This document shows, piece by piece, positions 11,860 to 23,900 of a stretch of DNA of 64,000 nucleotides. Made by a program: the position numbers and the translations under genes. Origin of the DNA: Homarus americanus (lineage: Eukaryota > Arthropoda > Malacostraca > Decapoda > Nephropidae); the NCBI RefSeq assembly GCF_018991925.1, contig NW_024732415.1:4353061-4417060 (forward strand), given 5' to 3'. Position 1 is the stretch's first letter; each line of letters begins with the position of its first letter. The notes under the pieces are model-generated. The model made no database searches. It saw nothing but the letters and a program-made list of their open reading frames with translations, and was not told the DNA's origin.

Positions 11860-12665
11860 AGAGTGCTGGGCAGGGTGAGTGGGCGGTGGGTGGGGGGGGA
11901 GAACAGACGCACCTTCAGGCCAAGGAACGCTTGTGGGCGGTGGGGTGGGATTGGGTGGGTGGGGTTCTTCAGCTTATGGACTGGTGCCATGTGGGTAAGC
12001 TGGTGGGTGGGTACCAGGTGGGTGAAGGTGGGTACTTTATATCATAGAAAGAGGGTCATGAGGGTGAGGTGATGGATAGGTTAGCGGGCAGGAGGTAGGC
12101 AGGTGGGCGGGTGGGTATGGTGTGGAGAGGTTCTTGGGCATGAGTTGTGTAGATGGGTGGTTAGGTATAGTGTGGGTGGGTTGGTGGGCAGGTGGATATG
12201 GTGTGGGTGGGTTAGTGGGCACGGGGTGGGAAGGCAAGTGGACAGGATGGGAGGGGGGGTTCAGACGCACCTTAAGGGCAAGGGACGCTGGTGGGTGACG
12301 AGGTGTGGCGGTACAGAGACCATAAGCCAGTGGACAAGGGTCACGTGGGCGGCAGGTGGGCGGTGGGTGGGTGGAGGAGGATTGAAGACTCACCCTAATG
12401 ACCAAAGAGTGGGTGGGATGGACTTAGGTGGGTGGGGAAATCCTAGACTAGTAAACAGGGGTCAAATGGGCGGTGGGTGGGTGGGTGGGGTTAGAATTTG
12501 GAAATACACAAGAAGACCAGGAGTGGGCGGTGAGGTTGGGTGGTGGGTTGTGAGGAAGGGGGGTTAAGGTTGAGGAGGCATACGTAAGTTTGTGGAGGAG
12601 GGTGGGTGGGCGAGTGGGTTGGGCAGGTGGGGTAAAGGGGGGGGTCAGACCCTCCCGAGGCCAAG
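11860..12665. repeat. GTGGG-rich tract with four to five diverged long repeats
   Basis: G-rich GTGGGTGGG sequence contains a recurring core. CAGACGCACCTTCAGGCCAA is seen near 11,905, related cores near 12,263 and 12,388, and GTCAGACCCTCCCGAGGCCA near 12,645. In two copies the core is followed by a related TTATGGACTGG / CATAAGCCAGTGGAC segment. On the minus strand two cores read as an exon-like end (CCTGAAG|GTGCGT, CCTTAAG|GTGCGT). No gene could be assembled. Confidence 0.5.
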
Positions 12666-12800
12666 GAACGCCAGTACATTCCACTTTCCTGTGATCATCA
12701 GTAAAAAAAAAAGAAGAAAAAAATAACAATGTTATCGTGTGACTTAGTGCAAGGTCAAGGGCAGTGTGTGAGTGCGTGCGTGCGTGTGTGCATGCGTTTG

Positions 12801-12821
12801 AGTGTGTGTGTGTGTGTGTGT
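12801..12821. repeat. (GT)n microsatellite
   Basis: A short GT run within a TGCG/TGTG-rich stretch from about 12,765. Confidence 0.9.
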
Positions 12822-12904
12822 TGAAAGATATTTACATGTGCGTGTAGGGGGGAGGTAGCAGTGTGAACGATAGAGATGGAGTGAGAGTGGAAACAAAATT
12901 GAAA

Positions 12905-12908
<4 letters not shown>

Positions 12909-12949
<41 letters not shown>
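12909..12949. repeat. (GA)n microsatellite
   Basis: About 20 GA dinucleotides. Confidence 0.97.
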
Positions 12950-12951
<2 letters not shown>

Positions 12952-13480
12952 AATTCGAACAACTCGCACACAACAAGCGTCCAGACACAGAATAAATAAT
13001 GTACTGTACCATAAGAACGACGCTATGAGACAGATAAGACATAAACACATACTGAGCAACATGAACACAGTCCTAAGTCATGATTAATCTTTACTGCTGT
13101 GCTTGTAGTCTTATCTGTTCCTGTATTGTTATATATACAGTATATACAAGAACACACACACTATACATATAGACGTGAGTACCTATTTACAAACAAGGAT
13201 ATAAGCAATTTACCTTAAATCGGACACGCAAATTATGACAATATGCAAATTATCTAGCAATATGCAAAAGTGAGGGGTTATTTTCCTTTCCTACTAGTGG
13301 ACAGCTAACCTGGGTCAGGGGAGTTCGCGTTTCCTGCTCAGGCACAGTGACTGTGACCTCTGGCAACCCACAGGTAGATGACCTTCGCTAGGCGAACGTC
13401 AATCAAAGAATTCGCGTCACTGAGATGGAGAAGGTGTAGAATATGATTATGGTAATATTGTAGGCCATTAGGAGTGTCTT
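12950..13480. other. Spacer, no gene seen
   Basis: Mixed-composition sequence. No exon, RNA gene or transposon is recognised. Confidence 0.5.
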
Positions 13481-13740
13481 GTGGTGGTGGCAGAGGGGTG
13501 ATGGTGATGGTGGTGGCAGAGGGGTGATGGTGATGGTGGTGGCAGAGGGGTGATGGTGGTGGTGATGGCAGAGGGGTGGTGGTGGTGGCGGCAGAGGGGT
13601 GATGGTGGTGGACAGAGGGGTGATGGTGGTGGTGGTGGCAGAGGGGTGATGGTGATGGTGGTGGCAGAGGGGTGATGGTGGTGGTGGTGGCAGAGGGGTG
13701 ATGGTGGTGGTGGTGGCAGAGGGGTGATGGTAGTAGTCGT
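13481..13740. repeat. GGT/GAT-rich minisatellite
   Basis: Roughly ten copies of a 21-27-bp unit built on GGTGGCAGAGGGGTGATGG followed by a variable number of GGT/GAT triplets. The unit length varies in steps of three because of the triplet part. Confidence 0.9.
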
Positions 13741-13984
13741 GGTGGGGTATTGTTGTAGTTGTGGGTATGGAGGTAGTAGTCACGATGGTGGCAGTGGTTG
13801 TTGTAGTAGTCGTGGTTGTTTGTTTGGTGGGTATAGTATTGTGATGCTTTGAGTGTTAGTGTTTGTCCCCGTGTTCAACTATGTGCCTTACACACACAGA
13901 GGTGTGGTTGGTATGTCCTTCCCACATCTGGTGTTGTTTTCATGTGTTTTTTGTATGTTGTATTGATGTTTATTTTTCATATCA

Positions 13985-14045
13985 TTATCGTTATTATTAT
14001 TATAATTATTATTATTATCATCATTATTATCATTATTATTAATAT
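13985..14045. repeat. (ATT)n-type microsatellite
   Basis: Interrupted ATT/ATC triplets. Confidence 0.9.
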
Positions 14046-14221
14046 TACCATTTTTATCTTTAGTATGATTATTAGCATTACTATTTTATATTTGTAATCT
14101 TTACATTGTTTAAAGAAAAAAGATTCACATAAAATTCTATGGTTTTTTTATGTAATTTTCACATTATATATACAGTATATATATATCATGTAGATCCACA
14201 ATGAAAACGTGGATAAGATAA

Positions 14222-14399
14222 ATCTTGATAAAATCACACGGGAAAAGGGAAATAACGGAGCACCTTAGCGTTCGTCTTTATTCAAGACCTCTTCAGAGGT
14301 AACTGGATTACATGTAATCCAGTTATCTCTGAAGAGGTCTTGAATAAAGACGAAAGCTAAGGTGCTCCGTTGTTTCCCTTTTTCCGTGTGATTTTATCA

Positions 14400-14403
<4 letters not shown>
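14222..14403. mobile_element. 182-bp palindrome with hammerhead-like core
   Basis: Two arms of 91 bp are near-perfect reverse complements around ACATGT (centre at 14,312/14,313), with only a few mismatches. The right arm on the plus strand contains CTGAAGA (about 14,329-14,335), a stem GTCTT/AAGAC closing a short loop, then CGAAAGC and GGTGCTC. That is the layout of a hammerhead ribozyme core (CUGANGA, helix II, GAAA, short helix III, UH). The left arm has the same on the minus strand but with CGAACGC. An (AT)n tract follows directly. Hammerhead motifs next to terminal repeats are known in Penelope-like retroelements, so an inverted pair of such fragments is a reasonable reading. Helix I pairs poorly, so activity is doubtful. 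Confidence 0.6.

Positions 14404-14482
<79 letters not shown>
14402..14482. repeat. (AT)n microsatellite
   Basis: About 40 AT dinucleotides starting at the last bases of the palindrome. Confidence 0.97.
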
Positions 14483-14487
<5 letters not shown>

Positions 14488-15040
14488 TTATTTATTGTTT
14501 TTCTTTTTTTTCTTTTTCAGAGGCTGCTTCCCGTACGGTCATTTCTTCCCGGGTGGTCCCCTTGGGTACAGTGTACATGTACATACAGTCTATACTGTAC
14601 CGAGTTACCTGTGTTAAGGATAGCGGCCAATGTCAACACCTTCCCTTAATGTAAGTCACTTCACTCTTCTATTGTGGCGTCCATACAATGATTCTGTTAT
14701 TATTGGTCATTGATACTCTATCGTGTGAGACCGTGAACTGTGGGATACCATCGGTGACGTAATGTAATAAGCGTGACCACCACTTTTACCACGTTTGTGT
14801 GTGTGTGTGTAGGTGTGGAGCTGTTTAAACACGAGGGTAGTGAGACGTATTTAACAAACATAAATATTTCCCTTACTAGGAAAATCATTGTCGGTCAGTC
14901 AGTCAGTCAGGGAAGACGGGCATTGGGTTGATTAATGCAGTCAAAGAGTTCTTAGATTCTCTCAAACCTGTTGTATAAGACTGGCACTTGTGCAATGTTG
15001 CTATATGATCGTTGACGCTGATGGCGAATACGTGCCGGAA
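14483..15040. other. Spacer, no supported gene
   Basis: A pyrimidine run and CAG at 14,508-14,520 precede an open stretch to a stop at 14,654, which could mimic an acceptor and exon, but no protein family is recognised. The remainder shows nothing. Confidence 0.4.
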
Positions 15041-15041
15041 C

Positions 15042-15840
15042 GAGTGTTGGTGACGTGGTGTGGTGAGTATGTGCTTGGGGGAATGTGGTGACGATGTGCT
15101 AGGAGGAGTGTGGTGACGATGTGCCAGGAGGAGTGTGGTGACGATGTGCCAGGAGGAGTGTGGTGACGATGTGCCAGGAGGAGTGTGGTGACGATTTGCT
15201 AGGGGGAGTGTGGTGACGATGTGCTAGGCGGAGTGTGGTGACGATGTGCTAGGAGTGTGGTGACGATGTGCTAGGAGGAGTGTGGTGACAATGTGCTAGG
15301 CGGAGTGTGGTGACGATGTGCTAGGGTGAGTGTGGTGACGATGTGCTAGGAGGGTGTGGTGACGATGTGCCAGGAGGAGTGTGGTGACGATGTGCTAGGA
15401 GGTGTGGTGACGATGTGCTAGGGGAGTGTGGTGACGATGTGCTAGGCGGGTGTGGTGACGATTTGCTAGGGGAGTGTGGTGACGATGTGCTGGGAGGTGT
15501 GGTGACGATGTGCTAGGCGGAGTGTGGTGACGATTTGCTGGGGAGTGTGGTGACGATGTGCTGGGGGTGGTGACGATGTGCTGGGCGGAGTGTGGTGACG
15601 ATGTGCTGGGAGGTGTGGTGACGATGTGCTAGTGACGATGTGCTAGGAGTGTGGTGACGATGTGCTAGGGGGAGTGTGGTGACGATGTGCTAGGGGGAGT
15701 GTGGTGACGATGTGCTAGGAGGAGTGTGGTGACGATGTGCTAGGCGGAGTGTGGTGACGATGTGCTAGGGGGAGTGTGGTGACGATGTGCTAGGAGGAGT
15801 ATGGTGACGATGTGCTAGGAGGAGTGTGGTGAATATGCTC
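15042..15840. repeat. 25-bp minisatellite, about 30 copies
   Basis: Tandem units of about 25 bp with core TGTGGTGACGATGTGCTAGG and variable GGAG/CGGAG/GGGAG tails. The tail length varies, so the period runs from about 15 to 26 bp. The first copies (15,042-15,095) are diverged and grade into unique sequence; the last decays near 15,830-15,855. Confidence 0.95.
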
Positions 15841-16084
15841 CGAGCGAGTGTAATTACGATTTTATTTGATACATTTTTTATATTTATTTTAAGGGAAATA
15901 TTCATCCTAAGACCTTTTGAGACCCAGGATCCCCAACACTAGGAAAGACTCGCAGTAATATGAGTCTCAACCCGGATAGTGATGTGTTGTTTGTGTGTGA
16001 TGTAAGATTTTGATTTGGTAATGTGAGATGTGTTCCTTGAAGACCACGAGATAAAGATGTATATACCGGGTCATTTTATACTTG

Positions 16085-16470
16085 TTCTTGTCTTGTATTG
16101 TTGTTGATGTTGTTTGTCTAATTCTTTTGTTATTGTTTTTTTTTGTCCTTGTTCTCTTTATTGTTTTATTGTTCTTTTTCTTATTATTTTTGTTGTTGTT
16201 GGTCTACTTTTTTTAGTTCTTGTTGTTTCTGTTATTGTTATTTTTATTGTTCTTGTTATTGTTTTGGTGTTTTTTTTTCTTATTATTTTTATTGTTCTTA
16301 TTGTTGTTGGTGTAATTCGTTTTCTAGCTTTTGTTCTTTTTGTTATTGTTTTTCTTGTTATTGCTCTTGTTGTAATTGTTGTTCTTTTTTCTTGTTATTT
16401 TTATTGTTATTTTTCTTAATTTTGTTCTTGTTATCCTTAATTATGTTCTTATTGTTATCTTTTGTTTAAA
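16085..16470. repeat. T-rich (TTGTTATTGTTCTT) low-complexity tract
   Basis: Degenerate repeats of TTATTGTTCTTGTTA-like words. Val/Ile/Phe-rich and Cys/Ser/Phe-rich frames are compositional. Confidence 0.85.
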
Positions 16471-16628
16471 CTTCAGGAGTTACCGAGTAGCTTGCCACAT
16501 TTTACCCTGATTTAGTGAATTACCTCCAAAGAGTTGATTTTATTTTTTATATATGTTAATACCTATTGTACTTAATTCAGAGGTATTGTATATGGATTAT
16601 TACCTTTACTACGATAACATTGTGCTCA

Positions 16629-16654
16629 GTGTGTGTGTGTGTGTGTGTGTGTGT
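16629..16654. repeat. (GT)n microsatellite
   Basis: About 13 GT dinucleotides. Confidence 0.95.
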
Positions 16655-17018
16655 GGGGATCCTTGAGGCAGCCTAAGTACTGTATATACTCTGACCGGAA
16701 CTTGAACCTGAATTAACAAGAGGCCGATCCTAGGTTCATGTTCCGACACGAGGAAAGTTTTTAATTGGTGGTAAAAGTAATACAATTGACCAATCAACAA
16801 GGTCCTTTATAGCAAACGTTACAAATCTTAGAGCTGATTGGCCAATGGTTGCTAAGTGGGTAATGACGCCTCAACGGAAAATTCACAGCCATTGTTTTTC
16901 ACTGAAGTATTTAATGTTTTTATCAGATGAAACCTAACCTAACCATCTTCACGTTGGTTAAGAGTAAATTCGAGGGATCAGCTCAAGTCTACTGCGGTAA
17001 AAGATACTTGACGAGATG

Positions 17019-17022
<4 letters not shown>

Positions 17023-17083
<61 letters not shown>

Positions 17084-17105
17084 GTGTATGTGTGTGTGTG
17101 TGTGT
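17023..17105. repeat. (GT)n with GTAT interruptions
   Basis: A GT run with three to four GTAT tetranucleotides near 17,064-17,090. Confidence 0.95.
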
Positions 17106-17194
17106 TTAATGTCAAGACGGCAGGTGTGTTGCTTCACCTTCATTCGCCACCATCTTTGTCGCCAGTGAAAGTAACTCTTGCTTAACCTGATACT

Positions 17195-17897
17195 GTTTAT
17201 CTGGAGTTTAGGGCCCCACATTATTACTGAAGGGTTTAGGGCCCCACATTATTACAGAAGGGTTTAGGGGCCCACATTATTACTGAAGGGTTTAGGGGCC
17301 CACATTATTACTGAAGGGTTTAGGGGCCCACATTATTACTGAAGGGTTTAGGGGCCCACATTATTACTGAAGGGTTTAGGGGGCCCACATTACTGAAGGG
17401 TTTAAAGGCCACATTATTACAGAAGGGTATAGGGGCCCACATTATTACAGAAGGTTTAGGGGCCCACATTATTGCCTAATGTGTGAAGGGTTTAGGGGCC
17501 CACATTATTACAGAAGGGTTTAGGGGCCCACATTATTACAGAAGGGTTTAGGGGCCCACATTATTACAGAAGGGTTTAGGGGCCCACATTATTACAGAAG
17601 GTTTGAGGCCCACATTATTACAGAAGGTTTAGGGCCCACATTATTACAGAAGGGTTTAGGGGCCCACATTATTACTGAAGGGTATAGGGGCCCACATTAT
17701 TACAAGAAGTTTAGGGGCCCATTAACAGAAGGTTTAGGGCCCCACATTATTACAGGGTTTAGGGGCCACACATTGTTACTGAAGGTAGCAAGGGGCCCAC
17801 ATTGTCCCTAAGAAGGGTTTAGGGCCCACATTATTACTGAAGGAGTTTAGGGGCCCACATTATTACAGAAGAAGGGTTTAGGGCCCACATTATTACA
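17195..17897. repeat. 28-bp minisatellite, about 25 copies, cut by gap
   Basis: Units of about 28 bp with core GGTTTAGGGGCCCACATTAT followed by TACAGAAG or TACTGAAG. Copies become irregular (insertions, one-base deletions, GGTAT for GGTTT) from about 17,690 to the gap. The array runs directly into the N run, so its true length is unknown. Confidence 0.95.
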
Positions 17898-17997
17898 NNN
17901 NNNNNNNNNNNNNNNNNNNNNNNNNNNNNNNNNNNNNNNNNNNNNNNNNNNNNNNNNNNNNNNNNNNNNNNNNNNNNNNNNNNNNNNNNNNNNNNNN
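17898..17997. other. Assembly gap, 100 N
   Basis: Exactly 100 N, the conventional placeholder for a gap of unknown size. Different tandem arrays lie on each side (28-bp minisatellite to the left, long satellite to the right), so both array ends are unresolved. Confidence 0.98.
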
Positions 17998-20900
17998 TCC
18001 CTCCCATTTACCCTACCAGGTGCGTCGCCCTAGGGGCTCTCCCAGGGATGTCGGTGCCTCCAGGGGCCCTGCAAAGGGTGTCGGTGCTCCCAGGGGCCCT
18101 GTTAGGGGCGGTGGCGCACCCAGGGGCCTTCCCAGGTGCGGTGGCACCCACAGGGTCCCTCTCAGGGGCACCGGTGGCCCCAGAAGGCCTCTCAGGTGTT
18201 GTGGCGCCCACAGGAGCCCGCCAAGGGCTAACGTCGCCCCCAGGGGAACGCCAAAGGGTAACGTTGACCCCAGTCGCTCTTCTGTGGTCAGCTATGCCTC
18301 CAGGGGCTCTCCTCAGGGTCACCGGTGCCCCCAGGCGATCTCTTAGGTATGGTGGCGCCCCCAGGGACCCGCCAAGGGGTAACATCGCCCCCAGGAGCTC
18401 TTCTTAGGGGCAGAGCGATGCCCCCAGGGTCTCCCCTCACGGTCAGCCGTGCCTCCAGGGGTCCTTCCAGAGCAGGTGGCGCCCCAAGGGGCAGCGGTAC
18501 CCTCAGGGGCCTTCTCAGGGGCCCTACCAGAGGCGTCCCTTACCTGGAGACCTATAGCTTTTGCTGGAAGTGTCGTACATATTGCATACGTCCAGCAATC
18601 CCTTACTTAACTGTGATTGGTGACTAAAATATAAATGCAAATATCAGCCAATAGGAGAACAGAGTAGTCAGTCAGCACAACACCCCAACTTATGTTTTCC
18701 TGTTGGATATTTATTCTCTTTTACATTGTTCATGGTGTGATGATACTGGAAATGCGATGGGCGGAGTATTTATTCATATCTCCCATTGTTCTAAATGTGC
18801 AAAAACAACTGCCCCCACGGTCAATCCAATGATAGTGCCCCCTGGGTCCCTCCCATGTGCCCTACCAGATGCGTCGCTTTTAGGGACTCTCACAGGGGTG
18901 TCGGTGCCCTCAGGGTCCCTGGCAAGGGTGGCGGCGCTCCCAGGGGCCCTACTTGGGGCGGTGGCGCACCCAGGGGCCTTCCCAGTTGCGGTGGCGCCCA
19001 CAGTGTCCCTCCCAGAGGCACCGGTGCCCCCAGGGGACCTCTCAGGTGTGGTGGCGCCCACAGGGGCCCGCCAAGGGCTAATGTCGCCCCCAGTGGCTCT
19101 TCTTTGGGCGAGAGTGATGGCCCCAGGGGCTCTCACTCCCAGGGTCAGTGGTGCCCCTAGGGGTTCCCTCAGGTATGTGGCCCCAAGGGCCTGCCAAGTG
19201 TACTTGCTTAGCCTCCAGGGGGCTTGACAAAGAGTAGCAGTGACAGGGACGCCAAAGTGCGTCGCCCATGGGGCTCTTCTTAGGAGCAGCGAGGACCCCG
19301 GGGCTCTCAGGGTCAGCAGTGCCCCAGGAACCTGCTGCCAGAGGTGAGGTGGCACCCCAGGGGCGACGAGGTACCTTTAGGGGCCTTCCCAGAGGCCCCT
19401 ACAGAGCGTCCTGCCTGGAAACCTACAGCTTTTGGTCGTAGTGTGTTACATATTGCATCGTCCAGCGATCCCTTACTTGCTGTGATTGGTGGACCCAAAA
19501 TGTAAATGCAAATATCAGCCAATAGGAGAACAGAGTAGTCAGTCAGCACAACACCCAACTTATGTTTTCCTGTTGAATGTTGGCTCTCCTTTACATTGTT
19601 CATGGTGTGATGATACTGGAAATGCGATGGAAGGGTATTTATTCATATCTCCATTGTTCTAAATGTGCAAAAAACAACTGCCTCAACGGTCAATCCAGTG
19701 ATGAAAATTAAGCCCTGGGGCACTTCATTTGCCCTACCAGGTGCATCCGATCTTGGGGCTCTCCCAAAGGGTATTAAAACTGACTTGGGGGCCCTGAAAG
19801 GTGGCCGACGATCCCGGAGCCCTGCCCGGTGGCGCACCAGGGGCTTCCCGGAGTGCGGTGGCGACCACCTGGGTTCCCCTCATAGGGGCACCCGGAGCCC
19901 CAGGGGACCTCCCGGGTGTGGTGGCGCCCCCGGGGCCCTCCCGGGGAGTAGCGTTTCCCACAGGTGCCGCCAAGAGGTAGCGTTGCCCCATGGGTTTCTC
20001 AAGGGAGGTAACGTCACCCCAGGGGACCGCCAAGGGGTAACGTGCCCCCAGGGGGCTCCTCCTCAGGGGCACTGGTGGCCCCAGAGGGAGCTCTCGGGTG
20101 TGGTAGCGCGCCCATGGGCACGCCAAGGGTAGCATCGCCACCAGGGGCTCTTCTTATGGTGGCGATGCCCCTAAAGAAGAACTCCATTCAGGGGTCAGCA
20201 GTGCCCCCAGGGGACCTTCCAGAGGTGGTGGCGCCCCAGGGGGCGGCGCTACCCTCAGGGAGCTTTCAGGTGTCCTACCAGAGGCGTCCCCTACGTGGAG
20301 ACCAATAAGCTTTGGTGTGGTGTCATACATATTGCATCACGTCCAGCAATACCTTACTTAACTGTGATTGGTGGACTAAAATGTAAAAATGCAAATATCA
20401 GCCAATAGGAGAACAGAGCAGTCAGTCAGCACAACACCCCAACTTATGTTTTTTTCCTGTTGGATATTTATTCTCCTTTACATTGTTCATGGTGTGATGA
20501 TACTGGAAATGCGATGAAGTAGGAGTATTTATTCATATCTCCGGCACCTAAATGTGCAAGCTTACTGCCCCGCGGTCAATTCAATGATAGTGCTTATGGT
20601 CCCTCCCATTTACTACCAGGTGCGTCGCCTAGGGGCTCTCCCAGGGTGTCGGTGCCTCCAGGGGCCCTGCAAAGGGTGTGGGGGTGCTCCCAGGGGGCCC
20701 TGTTGAGGTCGGTGGCGCACCCAGGGGGCCTTCCCAGGTGCGGTGACACCCACAGGGGTCCCTCCCAGGGGTACCGGTGGCCCCAGAAGGCCTCTCAGGT
20801 GTTGTAGCGCCCACAGGGGGACCCGCCAAGGAGCTAACGTCACCCCAGAAGTCGCCAAAGAGGAAGTAGCGTCGCCCCCCCAATCGCTCTTCTGTGGTCA

Positions 20901-23900
20901 GCTATGCCTCCAGGGGCTCTCCTCAGGGTCACCGTTGCCCCAGGCGATCTCTTAGGTATGGTGTCGCCCCCGGGGGCCCGCCAGGGTAACATCGCCCCAG
21001 GAGATAGCTAGCCAGGGGCAGGCAGTGCCCCAGAGTCTCCCCTCACGGTCAGCCGTGCCTCCAGGGGTCCTTCCAGGCAGGTGGCGCCCCAGGGGCAACC
21101 CCGGTACCCTCAGGGGCCTTCTCAGGAGCCCTACCATGGCGTCCCTACCTGGAGACCTATAGCTTTTGCTGGAGGTGTAGTTCATATTGCATCGTCCAGC
21201 AATCCCTTACTTAACTGTGATTGGTGACTAAAATATAAATGCAAAATATCCAGCTAATAGGAGAACAGAGCAGTCAGTCAGCACAACACCCCAACTTATG
21301 TTTTCCTGTTGGATATTTATTCTCTTTACATTGTTCATGGTGTGATGATACTGGAAATCACGATGGGTAGGGTATTTATTCATATCTCCCATTGTTCTAA
21401 ATGTGTGCAAGCTAGCTGCCCCCCGCGGTCCAGTCAGTGATAGTGCCTAGGTCCTCCCATGTGCCCTGGGTGGTCGCTCTTAGGGACTCTCACAGGGAAT
21501 GTCGGTGCCCTCAGGGTCCTGGCAAAGGGTGGCTGGCGCTCCCAGGGGCCCTACTTGGGGGCGGTGGCTTGCCAGGGGCCTTCAGTTCGCGGTGGCGCCC
21601 ACAGTGTCCCTCCAGAGCACGGTGCCCCCAGGGGACCTCTCAGGTGTGGTGGCGCCCACAGGGGCCCGCCAAGGGGTGCCCGTCGCCCCCAGTGGCTCTT
21701 CTTTGGGTGCAGTGATGGCCCCAGGGGCTCTCCTCAGGGTCAGTGGTGCCCCTAGGGGTTCCCTCAGGTATGGTGGCCCCAAAGGGCCTGCCAAGGGGTA
21801 ACGCCGCATCCAGGGGCCCGACAAGGGGTAACTTGGTGACCCCAGGGGACCATAAGGGGTAACGTCGCCCATAGGGGCTCTTCTTAGGAGCAGGACCCCA
21901 GGGGCTCTCAGGGGTCAGCAGTTGCCCCAGGGGACCTGCCAGAGGCGGTGGCGCCCCAAGGGGCAGCGGTACCTTTTCAGGGAGCCTTCCCAGAGGCCCT
22001 ACCAGAAGGCGTCCCCTGCCTGGGAAACCTACAGCTTTTTGGTGGTAGTGTCGTACATATTGCATCGTCCAGCGATCCCTTACTTAACTGTGATTGGTGG
22101 ACTAAAATGTAAATGCAAATATCAGCCAATAGGAGAACAAGTAGTCAGTCAACTTCAGCACCCCAACTTATGTTTTCCTGTTGGATGTTGTGTCCTTTAC
22201 ATTGTTCATGGTGTGATGATACTGGAAATGCGATGGGCGGAGTATTTATTCATATCTCCCATTGTTCTAAATGTGCAAAAACAACTGCCTCCACGGTCAA
22301 TCCAGTGATAGTGCGCCCTGGGGCACTTCCATTTGCCCTACCAGGTGCATCGATCTTGGGGCTCTCCCAAGGGTGTCGGCGACCCCAGGGGCCCTGAAAA
22401 GGGTGGCGGCAATCCCAGGAGCCCTGCCAGGGGCGGTGGCGCACCCAGGGGCCTTCCCAGGTGCGGTGGCGACCACAGGTTCCCTCGCAAGGGCACCGGA
22501 GCCCCCAGGGGACCTCTCAGGTGTGGTGGCGCCCCCAGGGGCCCTCCAAGGGGTAACGTTTCCCACAGGTGCCCGCCAAGAGGTAACGTTGCCCCCATGG
22601 GACCGCCAAGGGGTAACGTCACCCCCAAGGGACCGCCAAGGGGTAACGTCGCCCCCAGGGGCTCTCCTCAGGGGCACTGGTGGCCCCAGGGGAGCTCTCA
22701 GGTGTGGTGGCGCGCCCATGGGCACGCCAAGGGGTAGCATCGCCACCAGGGGCTCTTCTTATGGGCAGCGATGCCCCTAAAGGCTCCCTTCAGGGTCAGC
22801 AGTGCCCCCAGGGGACCTTCCAGAGGTGGTGGCGCCCCAAGGGGCGGCGCTACCCTCAGGGGCTTTCCCAGGTGTCCTACCAGAGGCGTCCCCTACGTGG
22901 AGACCTATAGCTTTGGTGGTAGTGTCATACACATTGCATACGTCCAGCAATACCTTACTTAACTGTGATTGGTGGACTAAAATGTAAATGCAAATATCAG
23001 CCAATAGGAGAACAGAGCAGTCAGTCAGCACAACACCCCAACTTATGTTTTCCTGTTGGATATTTATTCTCTTTTACATTGTTCATGGTGTGATGATACT
23101 CGAAATGCGATGGGCGGAGTATTTATTCATATCTCCCATTGTTCTAAATGTGCAAAAACAACTGCCCCCACGGTCAATCCAGTGATAGCGCCCCCTGAGT
23201 CCCGCCCATGTGCCCTACCAGGTGCGTCGCTCTTAGGGGCTCTGACAGGGGTGTCGGTGCCCTCAGGGTCCCTGGCAAGGGTGGCGGCGCTCCCAGGGGC
23301 CCTACCTGGGGCGGTGGCGCACCCAGTGGCCTTCTCAGGTGCGGTGGCGCCCACAATGTCCCTCCCAGAGGCACCGGTGCCCCCCAAGGGACCTCTCAGG
23401 TGTGGTAGCGCCCCCAGGCGCCGGCCAAAAGGTAACGTCGCCCTTAGGGGCCCGCCAAGGGGTAACGACGCCCACAAGGGCTCTCCTTATGGGCAGCGAT
23501 GCCCCCAGGGGCTCTCCTCAGGGTTAGCGGTGCCCCCAGGGGACCATCCAAAAGCAGTGGCGCCCCAAGGGGCGACGGTACCCTTGGGGGCCTTCCCAGG
23601 GGCGCTACCAGAGGCCTCCACTACCTGGAGACATATAGCTTTAGGTCGTAGTTTCGTACGTATTGGATACGTCCAGCAATCCCTTACTTAACTGTGATTG
23701 GTGGACTAAAATGTAAATGCAAATATTAACCAATAGGAGAACAGAGCAGTCAGTCAGCACAACACCCTAACTTATGTTTTCCTGTTGGATATTTATTCTC
23801 CTTTACATTGTTCATGGTGTGATGATACTGGAAATGCGATGGGCGGAGTATTTATTCATATTTTCCATTGTTGTAAATATGCAAAAACAACTGCCCCCAC

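Noticed and set aside
11835..12567. Open frames rich in Gly/Trp/Val on the plus strand and Pro/His/Thr on the minus strand
   Set aside because: They follow the GTGGG composition and change frame between repeat copies.
14508..14654. Exon-like stretch after a pyrimidine run and CAG (EAASRTVISSRVVPLGTVYM...)
   Set aside because: A plausible acceptor and an open frame exist, but no family resemblance, no upstream exon and no second splice site were found.
17195..17897. Telomeric repeat
   Set aside because: TTAGG/TTTAGGG occurs once per 28-bp unit and is not itself tandem, so this is an ordinary minisatellite.
15042..17897. CRISPR array
   Set aside because: Short regular repeats are present, but there are no unique spacers between them, no cas genes, and the context is eukaryotic.
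23085..23120. Hammerhead-like TGATGA...GAAA in the satellite spacer (GTGTGATGATACTGGAAATGC)
   Set aside because: The conserved C before TGATGA is G, and only five bases separate the two core parts, too few for helix II.
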